From Actinomycetota bacterium (GTDB lineage: Bacteria; Actinomycetota; Actinomycetes; S36-B12), in NCBI GenBank assembly GCA_016870425.1, contig VGBQ01000013.1, positions 1-23,423 on the forward strand: a stretch of DNA of 23,423 bases, in the 5' to 3' direction. Positions within the stretch are counted from its first letter, which is position 1. Each line of letters begins with the position of its first letter. A model generated the notes under the pieces. It had not been told where the DNA came from and did no database searches. It saw nothing but the letters and a program-made list of their open reading frames with translations. The translations under genes were made by a program, and so were the position numbers. Shown here in pieces: positions 1 to 6,829 of the stretch.

Positions 1-1
1 T

Positions 2-571
2 GTCTCGTTGCGCGAGGACTCACTCGCCGCCTGGCGACCGCGGGGGCTCGCGACCGGGTTGATAGCCGGGACGGGTGGCGCAGTGGCGGTGCTCCTCGTC
101 CCCGATCTTGTGCTCGCTCCCGCCTGGATTGCACTGGCCTGGTGCGCCGCGGCGATCACTCGCACCGACCTTGCCCGCCATCGCATCCCCGACGTCCTCA
201 ACCTCGCCGCCATCGGGTCGGGCGCACTGCTGCTGCTCATCCCCTGGGATGGGGCTGCCTACGGCAGGGCCTGGCTGGCAGCCCTCGCGGTGACGGCAGC
301 GCTCTTCGTGCTCGCACTCCTGGGGCCGAGCGGCCTGGGCATGGGTGACGTGAAGTTGGCGCCCGCGCTCGGGCTCTACCTCGGCTACCTGGGCTGGGGT
401 GCCGTGCTCGTCGGCGTGGTGGCTGGATTCGTCCTCGGCGCCCTGGCGGCTGTAGCCGTGCTGGTGCGGGCCGCCCTCGCCCGCCAGTCCGTGTCCGGGG
501 CCTTGCGCACTGCGCTGCCCTTCGGGCCCTTCCTGCTGTTGGGCACCCTCGTGGGGCTCGCCTCGGCATGA
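2..571 (+). CDS. Type IV prepilin peptidase (A24 family), 5' end may lie outside window
   Basis: Membrane aspartic protease that removes the leader of type IV prepilins or pseudopilins. Numbering from the TTG at 8, the two catalytic aspartates are Asp54 in TRTDLARHRIPD and Asp114 in the GMGDVKL motif (GxGD). The rest is a series of hydrophobic segments with short loops, which fits an integral membrane protein. The 187 visible residues lack the cysteine-rich N-terminal methyltransferase part of long PilD enzymes, as is usual for short actinobacterial versions. The frame is open to the left window edge, so the TTG at 8 need not be the start. The stop TGA overlaps an ATG (ATGA at 568-571) and is followed by an 11-bp tandem repeat before aroC. 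In other actinobacteria this gene often lies between aroE and aroC, so I expect aroE upstream. Family call firm; substrate unknown. Confidence 0.85.
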   Translation, partial: VSLREDSLAAWRPRGLATGLIAGTGGAVAVLLVPDLVLAPAWIALAWCAAAITRTDLARHRIPDVLNLAAIGSGALLLLIPWDGAAYGRAWLAALAVTAALFVLALLGPSGLGMGDVKLAPALGLYLGYLGWGAVLVGVVAGFVLGALAAVAVLVRAALARQSVSGALRTALPFGPFLLLGTLVGLASA

Positions 572-600
572 GGTCGGGATGAGGTCGGGATGAGGTCTGA
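568..600 (+). repeat. 11-bp tandem repeat between prepilin peptidase and aroC
   Basis: AGGTCGGGATG occurs at 571-581 and again at 582-592, followed by a partial copy at 593-600. Each copy supplies an ATG whose reading frame ends after four codons (M-R-S-G-stop), and each stop overlaps the next ATG as ATGA. The array ends just before the aroC Shine-Dalgarno sequence (GAGAGG at about 599-604). Confidence 0.8.
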
Positions 601-612
601 GAGGATTCGCCC

Positions 613-1791
613 ATGGTGCGATGGCTCACGGCAGGGGAATCCCATGGTGCTGCGCTCGTCGCCATCATCGAGGGGCTGCCCGCTGGCATCGAGGTGACCA
701 CCGCAGAGATCGGCGAGGACCTGCGTCGCCGACGTCTCGGCGCTGGCCGCGGGGCGCGGATGGCCTTCGAGCAGGACGAGGTGCGCGTCCTCGGCGGCGT
801 GCGCCATGGTCGGACGCTCGGGTCCCCGATCGCGATCGAGGTGGGCAACAGCGAGTGGCCGAAATGGCAGTCCGTCATGTCCGCCGATCCGGTCGATGAG
901 GCCGAGCTCGCCTCCCTCGCCCGCAATGCCCCTCTCACACGTCCCAGGCCCGGGCACGCGGACCTGGTCGGCATGCAGAAGTACGGATTCGACGACGCCC
1001 GGCCCATCCTCGAGCGTGCGAGTGCGCGGGAGACGGCGGCACGTGTCGCCCTCGGCGCCGTGGCTCGCGCCTTCCTGAGACAGGTCGGCGACATCGAGGT
1101 GGTCAGCCACGTCGTGCGCATCGGCAGCGCCGTGGCAGAGCCCGAATCCGTGCCCCAGCCCGCGGACCGGGCCCACATCGACGATGACCCGGTGCGCGCG
1201 CTCGATGCGTCAGCCAGTGCACGCATGCAGGAGGAGATCGCCGCAGCACATCGCGAGGGCGACACCCTCGGCGGTGTCGTCGAGGTGGTGGTCCACGGCC
1301 TCCCACCCGGCCTCGGAAGCCATGTTCACTGGGATCGCCGCATCGACGCGAGGCTGGCGGCCGGGCTCATGGGAATCCAGGCCATTAAGGGCGTCGAGGT
1401 CGGCGACGGCTTCGACCTGGCCGCTCGGCGCGGATCCCAGGCGCAGGACGAGATCGTCGCCGAGGGCGACCGTCTCACGCGCACCTCAGGGCGGTCGGGT
1501 GGCACCGAGGGCGGCATGACGACGGGCGACACCTTGCGCGTGCGGGCGGCAATGAAGCCGATCTCCACCATCCCCCGAGCGCTCCAGACTGTCGATGTCG
1601 CGACCGGGGAGGCGGCCAAGGCCATCAACCAGCGGTCCGATGTCTGCGCCGTGCCCGCGGCGGGAGTGGTGGCCGAGGCGATGGTCGCCCTGGTGCTGGC
1701 CGAGGCCATCATGGAGAAGTTCGGCGGCGACTCCGTGGACGAGACGCGCCGCAACCTGCGCTCCTATCTCGACCACCTGGCCTTCTCGTGA
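613..1791 (+). CDS. aroC: Chorismate synthase
   Basis: Converts 5-enolpyruvylshikimate-3-phosphate to chorismate, the last shikimate-pathway step, using reduced FMN in the cytoplasm. The 392 residues match the usual length. The first family signature is the GESHG at residues 8-12. The second lies around RSGGTEGGMTTGDTLRVR with the following MKPISTI, and the third is in RSDVCAVPAAGVVAEAM near the C-terminus. The ATG at 613 is supported by GAGAGG about 8 bases upstream. Its last bases overlap the GTG start of aroK (GTGA at 1788-1791), so translation of the two is probably coupled. It heads the aroC-aroK-aroB-aroQ block. Many antisense frames cover the gene, but they are high-GC shadows. Confidence 0.97.
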   Translation: MVRWLTAGESHGAALVAIIEGLPAGIEVTTAEIGEDLRRRRLGAGRGARMAFEQDEVRVLGGVRHGRTLGSPIAIEVGNSEWPKWQSVMSADPVDEAELASLARNAPLTRPRPGHADLVGMQKYGFDDARPILERASARETAARVALGAVARAFLRQVGDIEVVSHVVRIGSAVAEPESVPQPADRAHIDDDPVRALDASASARMQEEIAAAHREGDTLGGVVEVVVHGLPPGLGSHVHWDRRIDARLAAGLMGIQAIKGVEVGDGFDLAARRGSQAQDEIVAEGDRLTRTSGRSGGTEGGMTTGDTLRVRAAMKPISTIPRALQTVDVATGEAAKAINQRSDVCAVPAAGVVAEAMVALVLAEAIMEKFGGDSVDETRRNLRSYLDHLAFS

Positions 1792-2291
1792 CCACGGTGG
1801 TGCTCGTGGGCGCCCCCGGTGCGGGCAAGTCCACGGTGGGCCGGCGCCTCGCGCGCCGCTGGGGCGTGGGCTTCCGCGACAGCGACCAGCTCGTGGAGGC
1901 AGAGGCGGGCACGACCGTGGCGGACATCTTCGTCGATGAGGGCGAGTCGGCCTTCCGGTCACGCGAGCGCGAGGTGATTGCCCGAGCCCTGGACCACCCG
2001 GACGGCGTTCTCGCTCTCGGCGGTGGCGCCGTGCTCGATGCCACGACCCGCGCACGGCTGGTCGGTGTGCCATGCGTCTGGCTGAGGGTGGGTGTCGCGG
2101 ATGCGGCCCGGCGGGTCGGCCTCAACACCAGCAGACCCCTGCTGCTCGGCAACGTCCGCGGCACCCTCATGACTCTCCTCGATGAGCGCACGCCTCTCTA
2201 CGAGGAGGTCGCCACCTGGAGCATCGACACGGACGGACGCACGATCGACGAGGTAGTCGAAGCCGTTGCTGTCGCTGTGGAGGCGTCATGA
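1788..2291 (+). CDS. aroK: Shikimate kinase
   Basis: Phosphorylates shikimate at the 3-hydroxyl with ATP. The 167-residue protein has a P-loop GAPGAGKST at residues 8-16 and the shikimate-binding Asp33 in RDSDQLVE. Arg57 lies in the FRSRERE helix and the substrate-binding Gly-rich motif is LGGGAV (about 77-82). The lid region carries NTSRPLL with its arginine. The start is GTG, overlapping the aroC stop by four bases, and the end overlaps aroB as ATGA. No separate ribosome site is needed if translation is coupled. It has normal length and no missing key residue. Confidence 0.96.
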   Translation: MTTVVLVGAPGAGKSTVGRRLARRWGVGFRDSDQLVEAEAGTTVADIFVDEGESAFRSREREVIARALDHPDGVLALGGGAVLDATTRARLVGVPCVWLRVGVADAARRVGLNTSRPLLLGNVRGTLMTLLDERTPLYEEVATWSIDTDGRTIDEVVEAVAVAVEAS

Positions 2292-3385
2292 CGGACAACG
2301 CCATCACCCGGATCCCGGTCAGGGCTGAGAGGCCCTACGACGTCGTCGTGGGGCACGGCTTGCTGGGGGAGTTGCGTGGTCTGCTGGGCCAGGATTGCCG
2401 CCGAGTCGCCATCATCGCCCCTGCGGCCCTCGCCACGACCGCGGAGGCCGTGCGCGAGGATCTCGTGTCGGAGGGCCTGGAGGCGATCGCGCTAGAGGTG
2501 CCCGATGGCGAGGCCGCGAAGACGCCCGATGTCGCCGCCTTCTGCTGGTCCATTCTGGGGCAGGCCGGCTTCACGCGTACGGACACGATCGTCGCGATCG
2601 GCGGCGGGTCGACGACGGACCTCGCCGGCTTCGTTGCCGCAACATGGCTGCGCGGCGTACGCGTCGTGCATGTCCCGACCACGGTCCTGGGCATGGTCGA
2701 CGCGGCTGTGGGAGGCAAAACCGGCATCAACATCGAAGCGGGCAAGAACCTCGTCGGGTCCTTCCACGAGCCGGCTGGAGTCCTGTGCGACCTCACCGCT
2801 CTCGAGACGCTCGCCCCCCACGACCTCGTCGCCGGGCTGGCCGAGTCGGTGAAGTGCGGCCTCGTATGCGATCCGGCCATCCTCGACCTCGTGCTTGCGG
2901 ATCCCCAGGACGCTGTACGGCCGGACTCCGACCGGCTGCGCGAGATCATCGAGCGCTCCATCCGCGTGAAGGCGGACGTGGTCGCATCTGATCTGCGCGA
3001 GTCGATCGGAGGGCCGCTCGGACGCGAGGTGCTCAACTACGGTCACACACTCGGGCATGCCATCGAGCGCGTGGAGGACTACCGGTGGCGGCACGGTGCG
3101 GCGATCAGCGTGGGCATGGTCTACGTCGCAGAGTTGGCGAGGCTGGCGGGGCGCCTCGATGACTCCACGGTCGACCTGCACAGGCAGGCGCTGGGTGCGC
3201 TCGGCCTGCCGACGACGTATTCCGGCGGTCGATGGGATCGCATCCATGCGGCCATGCGCGTCGACAAGAAGGCACGCGGCGACATGCTGCGCTTCGTCAT
3301 CCTCGACGGCGTGGCTCGGCCAGCCATACTCGAAGGGCCCGACCCCGCCCTGCTGGCGGCGGCTTACGCGGAGGTGACGACGTGA
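2288..3385 (+). CDS. aroB: 3-Dehydroquinate synthase
   Basis: NAD- and metal-dependent enzyme that cyclises 3-deoxy-D-arabino-heptulosonate 7-phosphate to 3-dehydroquinate, the second shikimate step. Of the 365 residues, DGEAAKT (73-79) and the GGGSTTD dinucleotide loop (105-111) are typical. So are the VPTTVLGMVDAAVGGKTGIN block (129-148) and the metal site made of Glu186 in GLAESVK, the histidines of YGHTLGHAIE (253, 257) and His269 in HGAAISVGM. The ATG start lies in an ATGA overlap with aroK, and the stop overlaps aroQ as GTGA. It is complete and of ordinary length. Confidence 0.97.
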   Translation: MTDNAITRIPVRAERPYDVVVGHGLLGELRGLLGQDCRRVAIIAPAALATTAEAVREDLVSEGLEAIALEVPDGEAAKTPDVAAFCWSILGQAGFTRTDTIVAIGGGSTTDLAGFVAATWLRGVRVVHVPTTVLGMVDAAVGGKTGINIEAGKNLVGSFHEPAGVLCDLTALETLAPHDLVAGLAESVKCGLVCDPAILDLVLADPQDAVRPDSDRLREIIERSIRVKADVVASDLRESIGGPLGREVLNYGHTLGHAIERVEDYRWRHGAAISVGMVYVAELARLAGRLDDSTVDLHRQALGALGLPTTYSGGRWDRIHAAMRVDKKARGDMLRFVILDGVARPAILEGPDPALLAAAYAEVTT

Positions 3386-3822
3386 CTGGTCGACGCGTGC
3401 TTGTCCTCAATGGGCCCAATCTGGGCCGGCTGGGCGTCCGGGAGCCGGAGATCTACGGTCACACCACGCACGAGGAGTTGGCGCGTGCGTGCGGCGACTG
3501 GGGAGCCGAACTCGGCCTGGACGTCGAGGTCCGCCAGACGGACTCGGAGGCCGAGCTCGTCGGGTGGCTGCACGAGGCCGCGGATGCACGCATCCCGGTG
3601 GTGCTCAATGCGGGGGCTTTCACTCACTATTCCTATGCCCTGCGCGACGCGTTGGCGCAGGTGCCAGCGACGACAGTCGAGGTCCACCTGTCCAACCCCG
3701 CTGCTCGCGAGGAATTCCGGCACACCTCGGTGATCGCCTCCGTCGTGACGGGCTCGATCAGCGGCTTCGGCGTCGACTCCTACGCGCTGGCGCTGCGCGC
3801 GATCGCAGGGCGGGATGCCTGA
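3382..3822 (+). CDS. aroQ: Type II 3-dehydroquinate dehydratase
   Basis: Dehydrates 3-dehydroquinate to 3-dehydroshikimate; type II enzymes are small dodecamers. I place the start at GTG 3382, inside a GTGA overlap with the aroB stop. The frame is open further upstream, but family homology begins with VLVLNGPNLGRLG and earlier residues would be read inside aroB. The resulting 146 residues match the usual length. Key features are the flexible-lid Arg20 and catalytic Tyr25 in REPEIYG, NAGAFTHYSYALRDAL, the EVHLSNP strand, and the HTSVIA and GSISGFG substrate-binding segments. It overlaps the next gene by 8 bases. Confidence 0.95.
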   Translation: MTGRRVLVLNGPNLGRLGVREPEIYGHTTHEELARACGDWGAELGLDVEVRQTDSEAELVGWLHEAADARIPVVLNAGAFTHYSYALRDALAQVPATTVEVHLSNPAAREEFRHTSVIASVVTGSISGFGVDSYALALRAIAGRDA

Positions 3823-4897
3823 GGTTCACGCGCGTCGGCGCGCTCAGGCCTGGGCGCGGGCCCTGGACGCCTGCCCCGAGGCCACCGCGCTTCTCGTCAC
3901 GTCGCTGGCCAATGTCCGCTACCTCACGGGTTTCACGGGCAGCAACGGCGTGCTCCTCCTCAGCGAGGATGCGGCACTGCTCGGCACGGATGGCAGGTAC
4001 GCCGTCCAGGTCGTCGAGCAGTCCCCCGACCTCTCCGTGCACCTTGACCGGGCCACCCTCCCCGCTGTGACGTCGGTATGGCACTCCGGGGGCGGAGGCG
4101 TGCTCGCTGTGGAGTCCGAACACCTCAGCGTGAGTGATCTGCGCGCACTCGAGCGCGTCATCGGGGCATCCCCGCGAGAGACAACGGGCGTCGTCGAGGC
4201 GTGCCGCATGCACAAGGATGCCAGCGAGATCGCACTCATCGATCGTGCCTGCACGATCAGCGACGAGGCACTCCAGGCAATCCTGCCGCGCATTCATGCT
4301 GGCGTCACCGAGCGCGAGGTCGCCCGCTGGCTGGAGGCGCAGATCTTCGCCCTCGGCGCGGACGAGCTGTCCTTCGAGACCATCGTGGCCGCTGGCCCGA
4401 ATTCCGCCAAGCCTCATCACGAGCCGTCACCTCGGCCCGTCGAGGAGGGCGAGTTCCTGCTCATTGACTTCGGCGCCGCCGTCGGCGGCTACCACGCCGA
4501 CGAAACGCGGACCTTCGTGATCGGCGAGCCGGCGGACTGGCAGCGCGAGATCCATGCCGTCGTGGCACGCGCCCAGGAGGCCGGACGCGCGACGGCCCGC
4601 GCCGACGCGGACCTGCGGTCCGTCGATGCCGCTGCCCGCTCCGTCATCGCCGAGGCTGGCTACGCCGAATTCTTCGATCACGGCCTCGGGCACGGCGTAG
4701 GCATCGAGATCCACGAGGCGCCGTTCCTCGGCCCACGTGCCACAGGTAGGCTCCCGGCCGGTTCACCGGTGACCATCGAGCCCGGCATCTACCTCCCCGG
4801 CAGGGGAGGGGTGCGCATCGAGGACACCATCTTAGTAGCCGAGGGTCCCAGCAGATCCCTGACGACGTCGCCCCGCGACCTCGTGGTGCTGGGCTGA
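3815..4897 (+). CDS. pepQ: M24 family aminopeptidase P / Xaa-Pro dipeptidase
   Basis: Cytoplasmic metallopeptidase predicted to cleave X-Pro peptide bonds. The N-terminal creatinase-like domain (about 1-125) begins with RYLTGFTGSNG. The pita-bread catalytic domain follows with the full set of two-metal ligands: Asp218 in LIDFGA, Asp229 in HADETRTF, His293 in GLGHGVGIEIHE, Glu322 in TIEPGIY and Glu336 in VRIEDT. Length is 360 residues, normal for the family. The ATG at 3815 overlaps the aroQ stop by 8 bases. The position between aroQ and efp is conserved in actinobacteria, where the gene is usually called pepQ. Whether it is a dipeptidase or an aminopeptidase cannot be decided from sequence alone. 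Confidence 0.93.
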   Translation: MPEVHARRRAQAWARALDACPEATALLVTSLANVRYLTGFTGSNGVLLLSEDAALLGTDGRYAVQVVEQSPDLSVHLDRATLPAVTSVWHSGGGGVLAVESEHLSVSDLRALERVIGASPRETTGVVEACRMHKDASEIALIDRACTISDEALQAILPRIHAGVTEREVARWLEAQIFALGADELSFETIVAAGPNSAKPHHEPSPRPVEEGEFLLIDFGAAVGGYHADETRTFVIGEPADWQREIHAVVARAQEAGRATARADADLRSVDAAARSVIAEAGYAEFFDHGLGHGVGIEIHEAPFLGPRATGRLPAGSPVTIEPGIYLPGRGGVRIEDTILVAEGPSRSLTTSPRDLVVLG

Positions 4898-4898
4898 T

Positions 4899-4905
4899 GG
4901 GGAGG
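4899..4905 (+). promoter_or_regulatory. Ribosome binding site of efp
   Basis: GGGGAGG about 10 bases before the ATG at 4916. It fixes that ATG as the efp start; an out-of-frame ATG at 4897 lies in front of it and is not used. Confidence 0.7.
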
Positions 4906-4915
4906 ACGACGGCAG

Positions 4916-5476
4916 ATGGCAACGACGAACGACCTCAAGAACGGACTGGTGCTCAACCTGGACGGCCAACTGTGGGCCGTCGTGGAGTTCCAGCACGTCA
5001 AGCCGGGCAAGGGCGGTGCCTTCGTCCGGACAAAGCTCAAGAACGTGCTCTCGGGCAAGGTGGTCGACAAGACCTTCAACGCCGGGGTCAAGGTGGAGAC
5101 GGCCAATGTCGACAAGCGCGACATGCAGTACCTCTACCGCGACGGTGACGACTGGGTCTTCATGGACACCTCGACGTACGACCAGGTGAACATCCCCAAT
5201 GCCGTCGTCGGCGACAACTCACGGTGGATGCTCGAGAACCAGGAGTGCATCGTCGCGATGCACGAGGGCAATGCGCTCTACGTCGAGCTGCCCGCCGCGG
5301 TCGAGTTGACGATCTCCTACACCGAGCCCGGGCTCCAGGGGGATCGCTCGACGGGCGGCACCAAGCCGGCGACGCTCGAGACGGGCGCGGAGATCCAGGT
5401 GCCGCTCTTCATCGAGTCCGACACCCGCGTCAAGGTGGACACGCGCGACGGCTCCTATCTCGGTCGCGTCACCTGA
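4916..5476 (+). CDS. efp: Elongation factor P
   Basis: Three-domain translation factor that binds between the P and E sites and relieves stalling at polyproline stretches. The 186 residues start MATTNDLKNGLVLNLDGQLW. The KOW-like domain I carries the tip loop VKPGKGGAF, with the residue that reaches the peptidyl-transferase centre at Lys32. Domains II and III follow, ending with LFIESDTRVKVDTRDGSYLGRV, the standard C-terminal signature. The loop reads PGKGG rather than the PGKGP reported for actinobacterial EF-Ps that act without lysine modification. No modification gene is seen in this window. nusB starts one base after the stop. Confidence 0.97.
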   Translation: MATTNDLKNGLVLNLDGQLWAVVEFQHVKPGKGGAFVRTKLKNVLSGKVVDKTFNAGVKVETANVDKRDMQYLYRDGDDWVFMDTSTYDQVNIPNAVVGDNSRWMLENQECIVAMHEGNALYVELPAAVELTISYTEPGLQGDRSTGGTKPATLETGAEIQVPLFIESDTRVKVDTRDGSYLGRVT

Positions 5477-5477
5477 C

Positions 5478-5903
5478 GTGTCCGCTCGCCACAAGGCACG
5501 CAAGCGCGCGCTGGATGTCCTCTTCCAGGCCGATCTGCGCGATGTCGATCCGTTGACCGTCCTCGCTGATGCGCAGAGGCTGCGCTCGGATGAGGGCGAC
5601 GTGCCGCTCAATCCTTACGTCGCACAGCTGGTCGAGGGGGTCACCTCGCATCGCGCCCGCATTGATGAGCTTCTCTCGACGTACTCCCTGGGCTGGACCC
5701 TCGAGCGCATGCCGGGGGTTGACCGGTCAATTCTGCGGCTCGGGGCCTACGAGGTCCTGTGGGGCGACGTGCCGGAGGCCGTCGCGCTGGATGAGGCGGT
5801 CGCGCTGGCCCGGGAGCTCTCCACCGACGACTCGCCGGCCTTCGTAAACGGCCTGCTGGCTCGAATCGCGGGGCAGAGGTCCACACTGGACCTTGAGGCC
5901 TAA
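5478..5903 (+). CDS. nusB: Transcription antitermination factor NusB
   Basis: Small all-helical RNA-binding protein that pairs with NusE (S10) at boxA sequences in rRNA leader antitermination. The 141-residue protein opens with SARHKARKRALDVLFQADLR, the typical N-terminal helix and RNA-binding basic face. It ends with DEAVALARELSTDDSPAFVNGLLARIA, the conserved C-terminal signature. The GTG at 5478 is one base after the efp stop, so the two are cotranscribed and probably translationally coupled. This ends the aro-efp-nusB operon as far as tight spacing shows, although the next gene begins only 30 bases on in the same direction. Confidence 0.96.
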   Translation: MSARHKARKRALDVLFQADLRDVDPLTVLADAQRLRSDEGDVPLNPYVAQLVEGVTSHRARIDELLSTYSLGWTLERMPGVDRSILRLGAYEVLWGDVPEAVALDEAVALARELSTDDSPAFVNGLLARIAGQRSTLDLEA

Positions 5904-5920
5904 GGCAAGGTCGCTCGCGT

Positions 5921-5926
5921 AGGAGG
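5921..5926 (+). promoter_or_regulatory. Ribosome binding site of the collagen-like gene
   Basis: AGGAGG with 7 bases before the ATG at 5934. This strong site fixes the start of the collagen-like protein and shows it is translated independently of nusB. Confidence 0.75.
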
Positions 5927-5933
5927 CGGTTCG

Positions 5934-6707
5934 ATGAGGTGGGTGCCGGTGGCAGCCGGCGCAGGTGTCCTGGCGGGAGCGGTCTTGGGCGCTGCGCTCG
6001 TGGCGCCCGCGATCGCGGCACGCGACGAGGCCGATCCTCGGGCCGCGCAGCGCATCTTCTCGTGCGTCACCAATGCGACAGGGGAGTTGCGCATCGTCAA
6101 CGCCGACGACACGTGCGCCCGCGGCGAGCAGCGCCTGGTGTGGAACCAGCGGGGCATCCCCGGGCCCCGGGGAGACGAGGGGCCGGAGGGCCCCCAGGGC
6201 ATTCAAGGTCGCCCGGGAGCGCAGGGGCCCCAGGGAGCCACCGGCGCGACCGGTGCGACGGGTGCCACCGGTCCGCAGGGGGCTCAAGGGCCGAAGGGGC
6301 TGCCGGGTGACGTAGGCAACCCTGGACCCGAAGGCCCCCGAGGCGAGAGAGGTCCCAGCGATGGCTACGTCGTGAGCCTGGTGGACGACACGTTCTCGCA
6401 GGAGCCCGTCGTCGTCGCCCGGCTCGTCCTTCCGGCCGGCACCTACCTGGTCGACGCGGCGGCGTACCTCTCCCTCGACCGCAGTGGCGGTCCCTTCGAC
6501 ACGGTGTCGTGCGGACTGGATACACCCGGATCGACCTTTGCCTCCCTCACCGCATTCGGTCAGGTGAGCTTCCCCCTGGCCGCCAGCGTGGAGATCCCCG
6601 AGCCGGAGGGGGAGATCACCGTCGAGTGCGTCAAGGGCCAGGCAGGCTCGGTTCGCGCCAGCGGCACGCTCACCGCGGTGAGGGCGGGAACGCTGCACAC
6701 CCAGTAG
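5934..6707 (+). CDS. Secreted or membrane-anchored collagen-like protein
   Basis: 257 residues. An N-terminal hydrophobic stretch (about 4-28) ends APAIAA and reads as a signal peptide or anchor. A short domain (41-73) of the form IFSCVTNATGELRIV...C..GE..L.WN is common in front of actinobacterial collagen repeats. Residues 74-142 are 23 uninterrupted Gly-X-Y triplets rich in Pro, Gln and Ala, with four GAT triplets in a row encoded by a 9-bp DNA repeat. The C-terminal 115 residues look like a beta-rich globular head. The four cysteines (44, 61, 193, 232) fall in two pairs, one per globular part, suggesting extracellular disulfides. It probably forms trimeric surface fibres; no partner is visible. 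It follows nusB by 30 bases and converges on the tRNA gene 9 bases away. Function unknown. Confidence 0.85.
   Translation: MRWVPVAAGAGVLAGAVLGAALVAPAIAARDEADPRAAQRIFSCVTNATGELRIVNADDTCARGEQRLVWNQRGIPGPRGDEGPEGPQGIQGRPGAQGPQGATGATGATGATGPQGAQGPKGLPGDVGNPGPEGPRGERGPSDGYVVSLVDDTFSQEPVVVARLVLPAGTYLVDAAAYLSLDRSGGPFDTVSCGLDTPGSTFASLTAFGQVSFPLAASVEIPEPEGEITVECVKGQAGSVRASGTLTAVRAGTLHTQ
6237..6272 (+). repeat. Tandem repeat encoding consecutive Gly-Ala-Thr triplets
   Basis: Four consecutive near-identical 9-bp units of the form GCSACSGGY encode (Gly-Ala-Thr) in the middle of the collagen region. Repeats of this kind can change number by slippage and so vary fibre length without a frameshift. Confidence 0.6.
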
Positions 6708-6716
6708 GTCATGGAG

Positions 6717-6790
6717 TGCCCCGGGTGGGATTCGAACCCACACTGGACGGTGTTTGAGACCGCTTCCTCTGCCGGTTGGGATACCGGGGC
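6717..6790 (-). tRNA. tRNA with anticodon CAA (tRNA-Leu by decoding) and short variable loop
   Basis: Reading the reverse strand from 6790, the acceptor GCCCCGG pairs exactly with CCGGGGC (6724-6718). The D arm has a three-pair stem TCC/GGA and a loop containing GG. The anticodon stem GCGGT/ACCGT encloses the loop CTCAAAC, giving anticodon CAA, which reads UUG leucine codons. The T arm is GTGGG TTCGAAT CCCAC and the discriminator base is A (6717). CCA is not encoded. The variable region is only five bases (CCAGT, 6746-6742), whereas bacterial leucine tRNAs normally have a long class II arm. The D-stem pair nearest the loop is a C-A mismatch. The fold is otherwise canonical, so I think the gene is functional. 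It is divergent from the ANTAR regulator gene. Confidence 0.88.
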
Positions 6791-6799
6791 CCAGGCCTC

Positions 6800-6805
6800 A
6801 GGGTA
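6800..6805 (-). promoter_or_regulatory. Possible -10 element for the tRNA gene
   Basis: On the reverse strand TACCCT ends nine bases before the tRNA 5' end. No convincing -35 hexamer is seen. Tentative. Confidence 0.3.
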
Positions 6806-6817
6806 CTCACGTTCGCC

Positions 6818-6823
6818 TAGGCT
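6818..6823 (+). promoter_or_regulatory. -10 element for a leaderless transcript of the ANTAR regulator
   Basis: TAGGCT (TAnnnT form) ends six bases before the GTG at 6830. This places the expected transcription start at or next to the start codon, and there is no Shine-Dalgarno sequence in between. The same arrangement is seen before polA (15112-15117). Confidence 0.5.
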
Positions 6824-6829
6824 GCCGAC

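Noticed and set aside
237..1265. 342-residue reverse-strand open frame across the prepilin peptidase and aroC
   Set aside because: It is antisense to two clear genes, Arg/Ser/Pro rich without motifs, and typical of shadow frames in high-GC DNA.
3232..3381. A 50-residue N-terminal extension of AroQ
   Set aside because: This stretch lies inside aroB in another frame, and the family domain starts right after the GTG at 3382, which has a coupled GTGA junction.
5904..6716. Phage tail fibre origin for the collagen-like gene
   Set aside because: The protein has a signal peptide and paired cysteines, and no phage gene is nearby.
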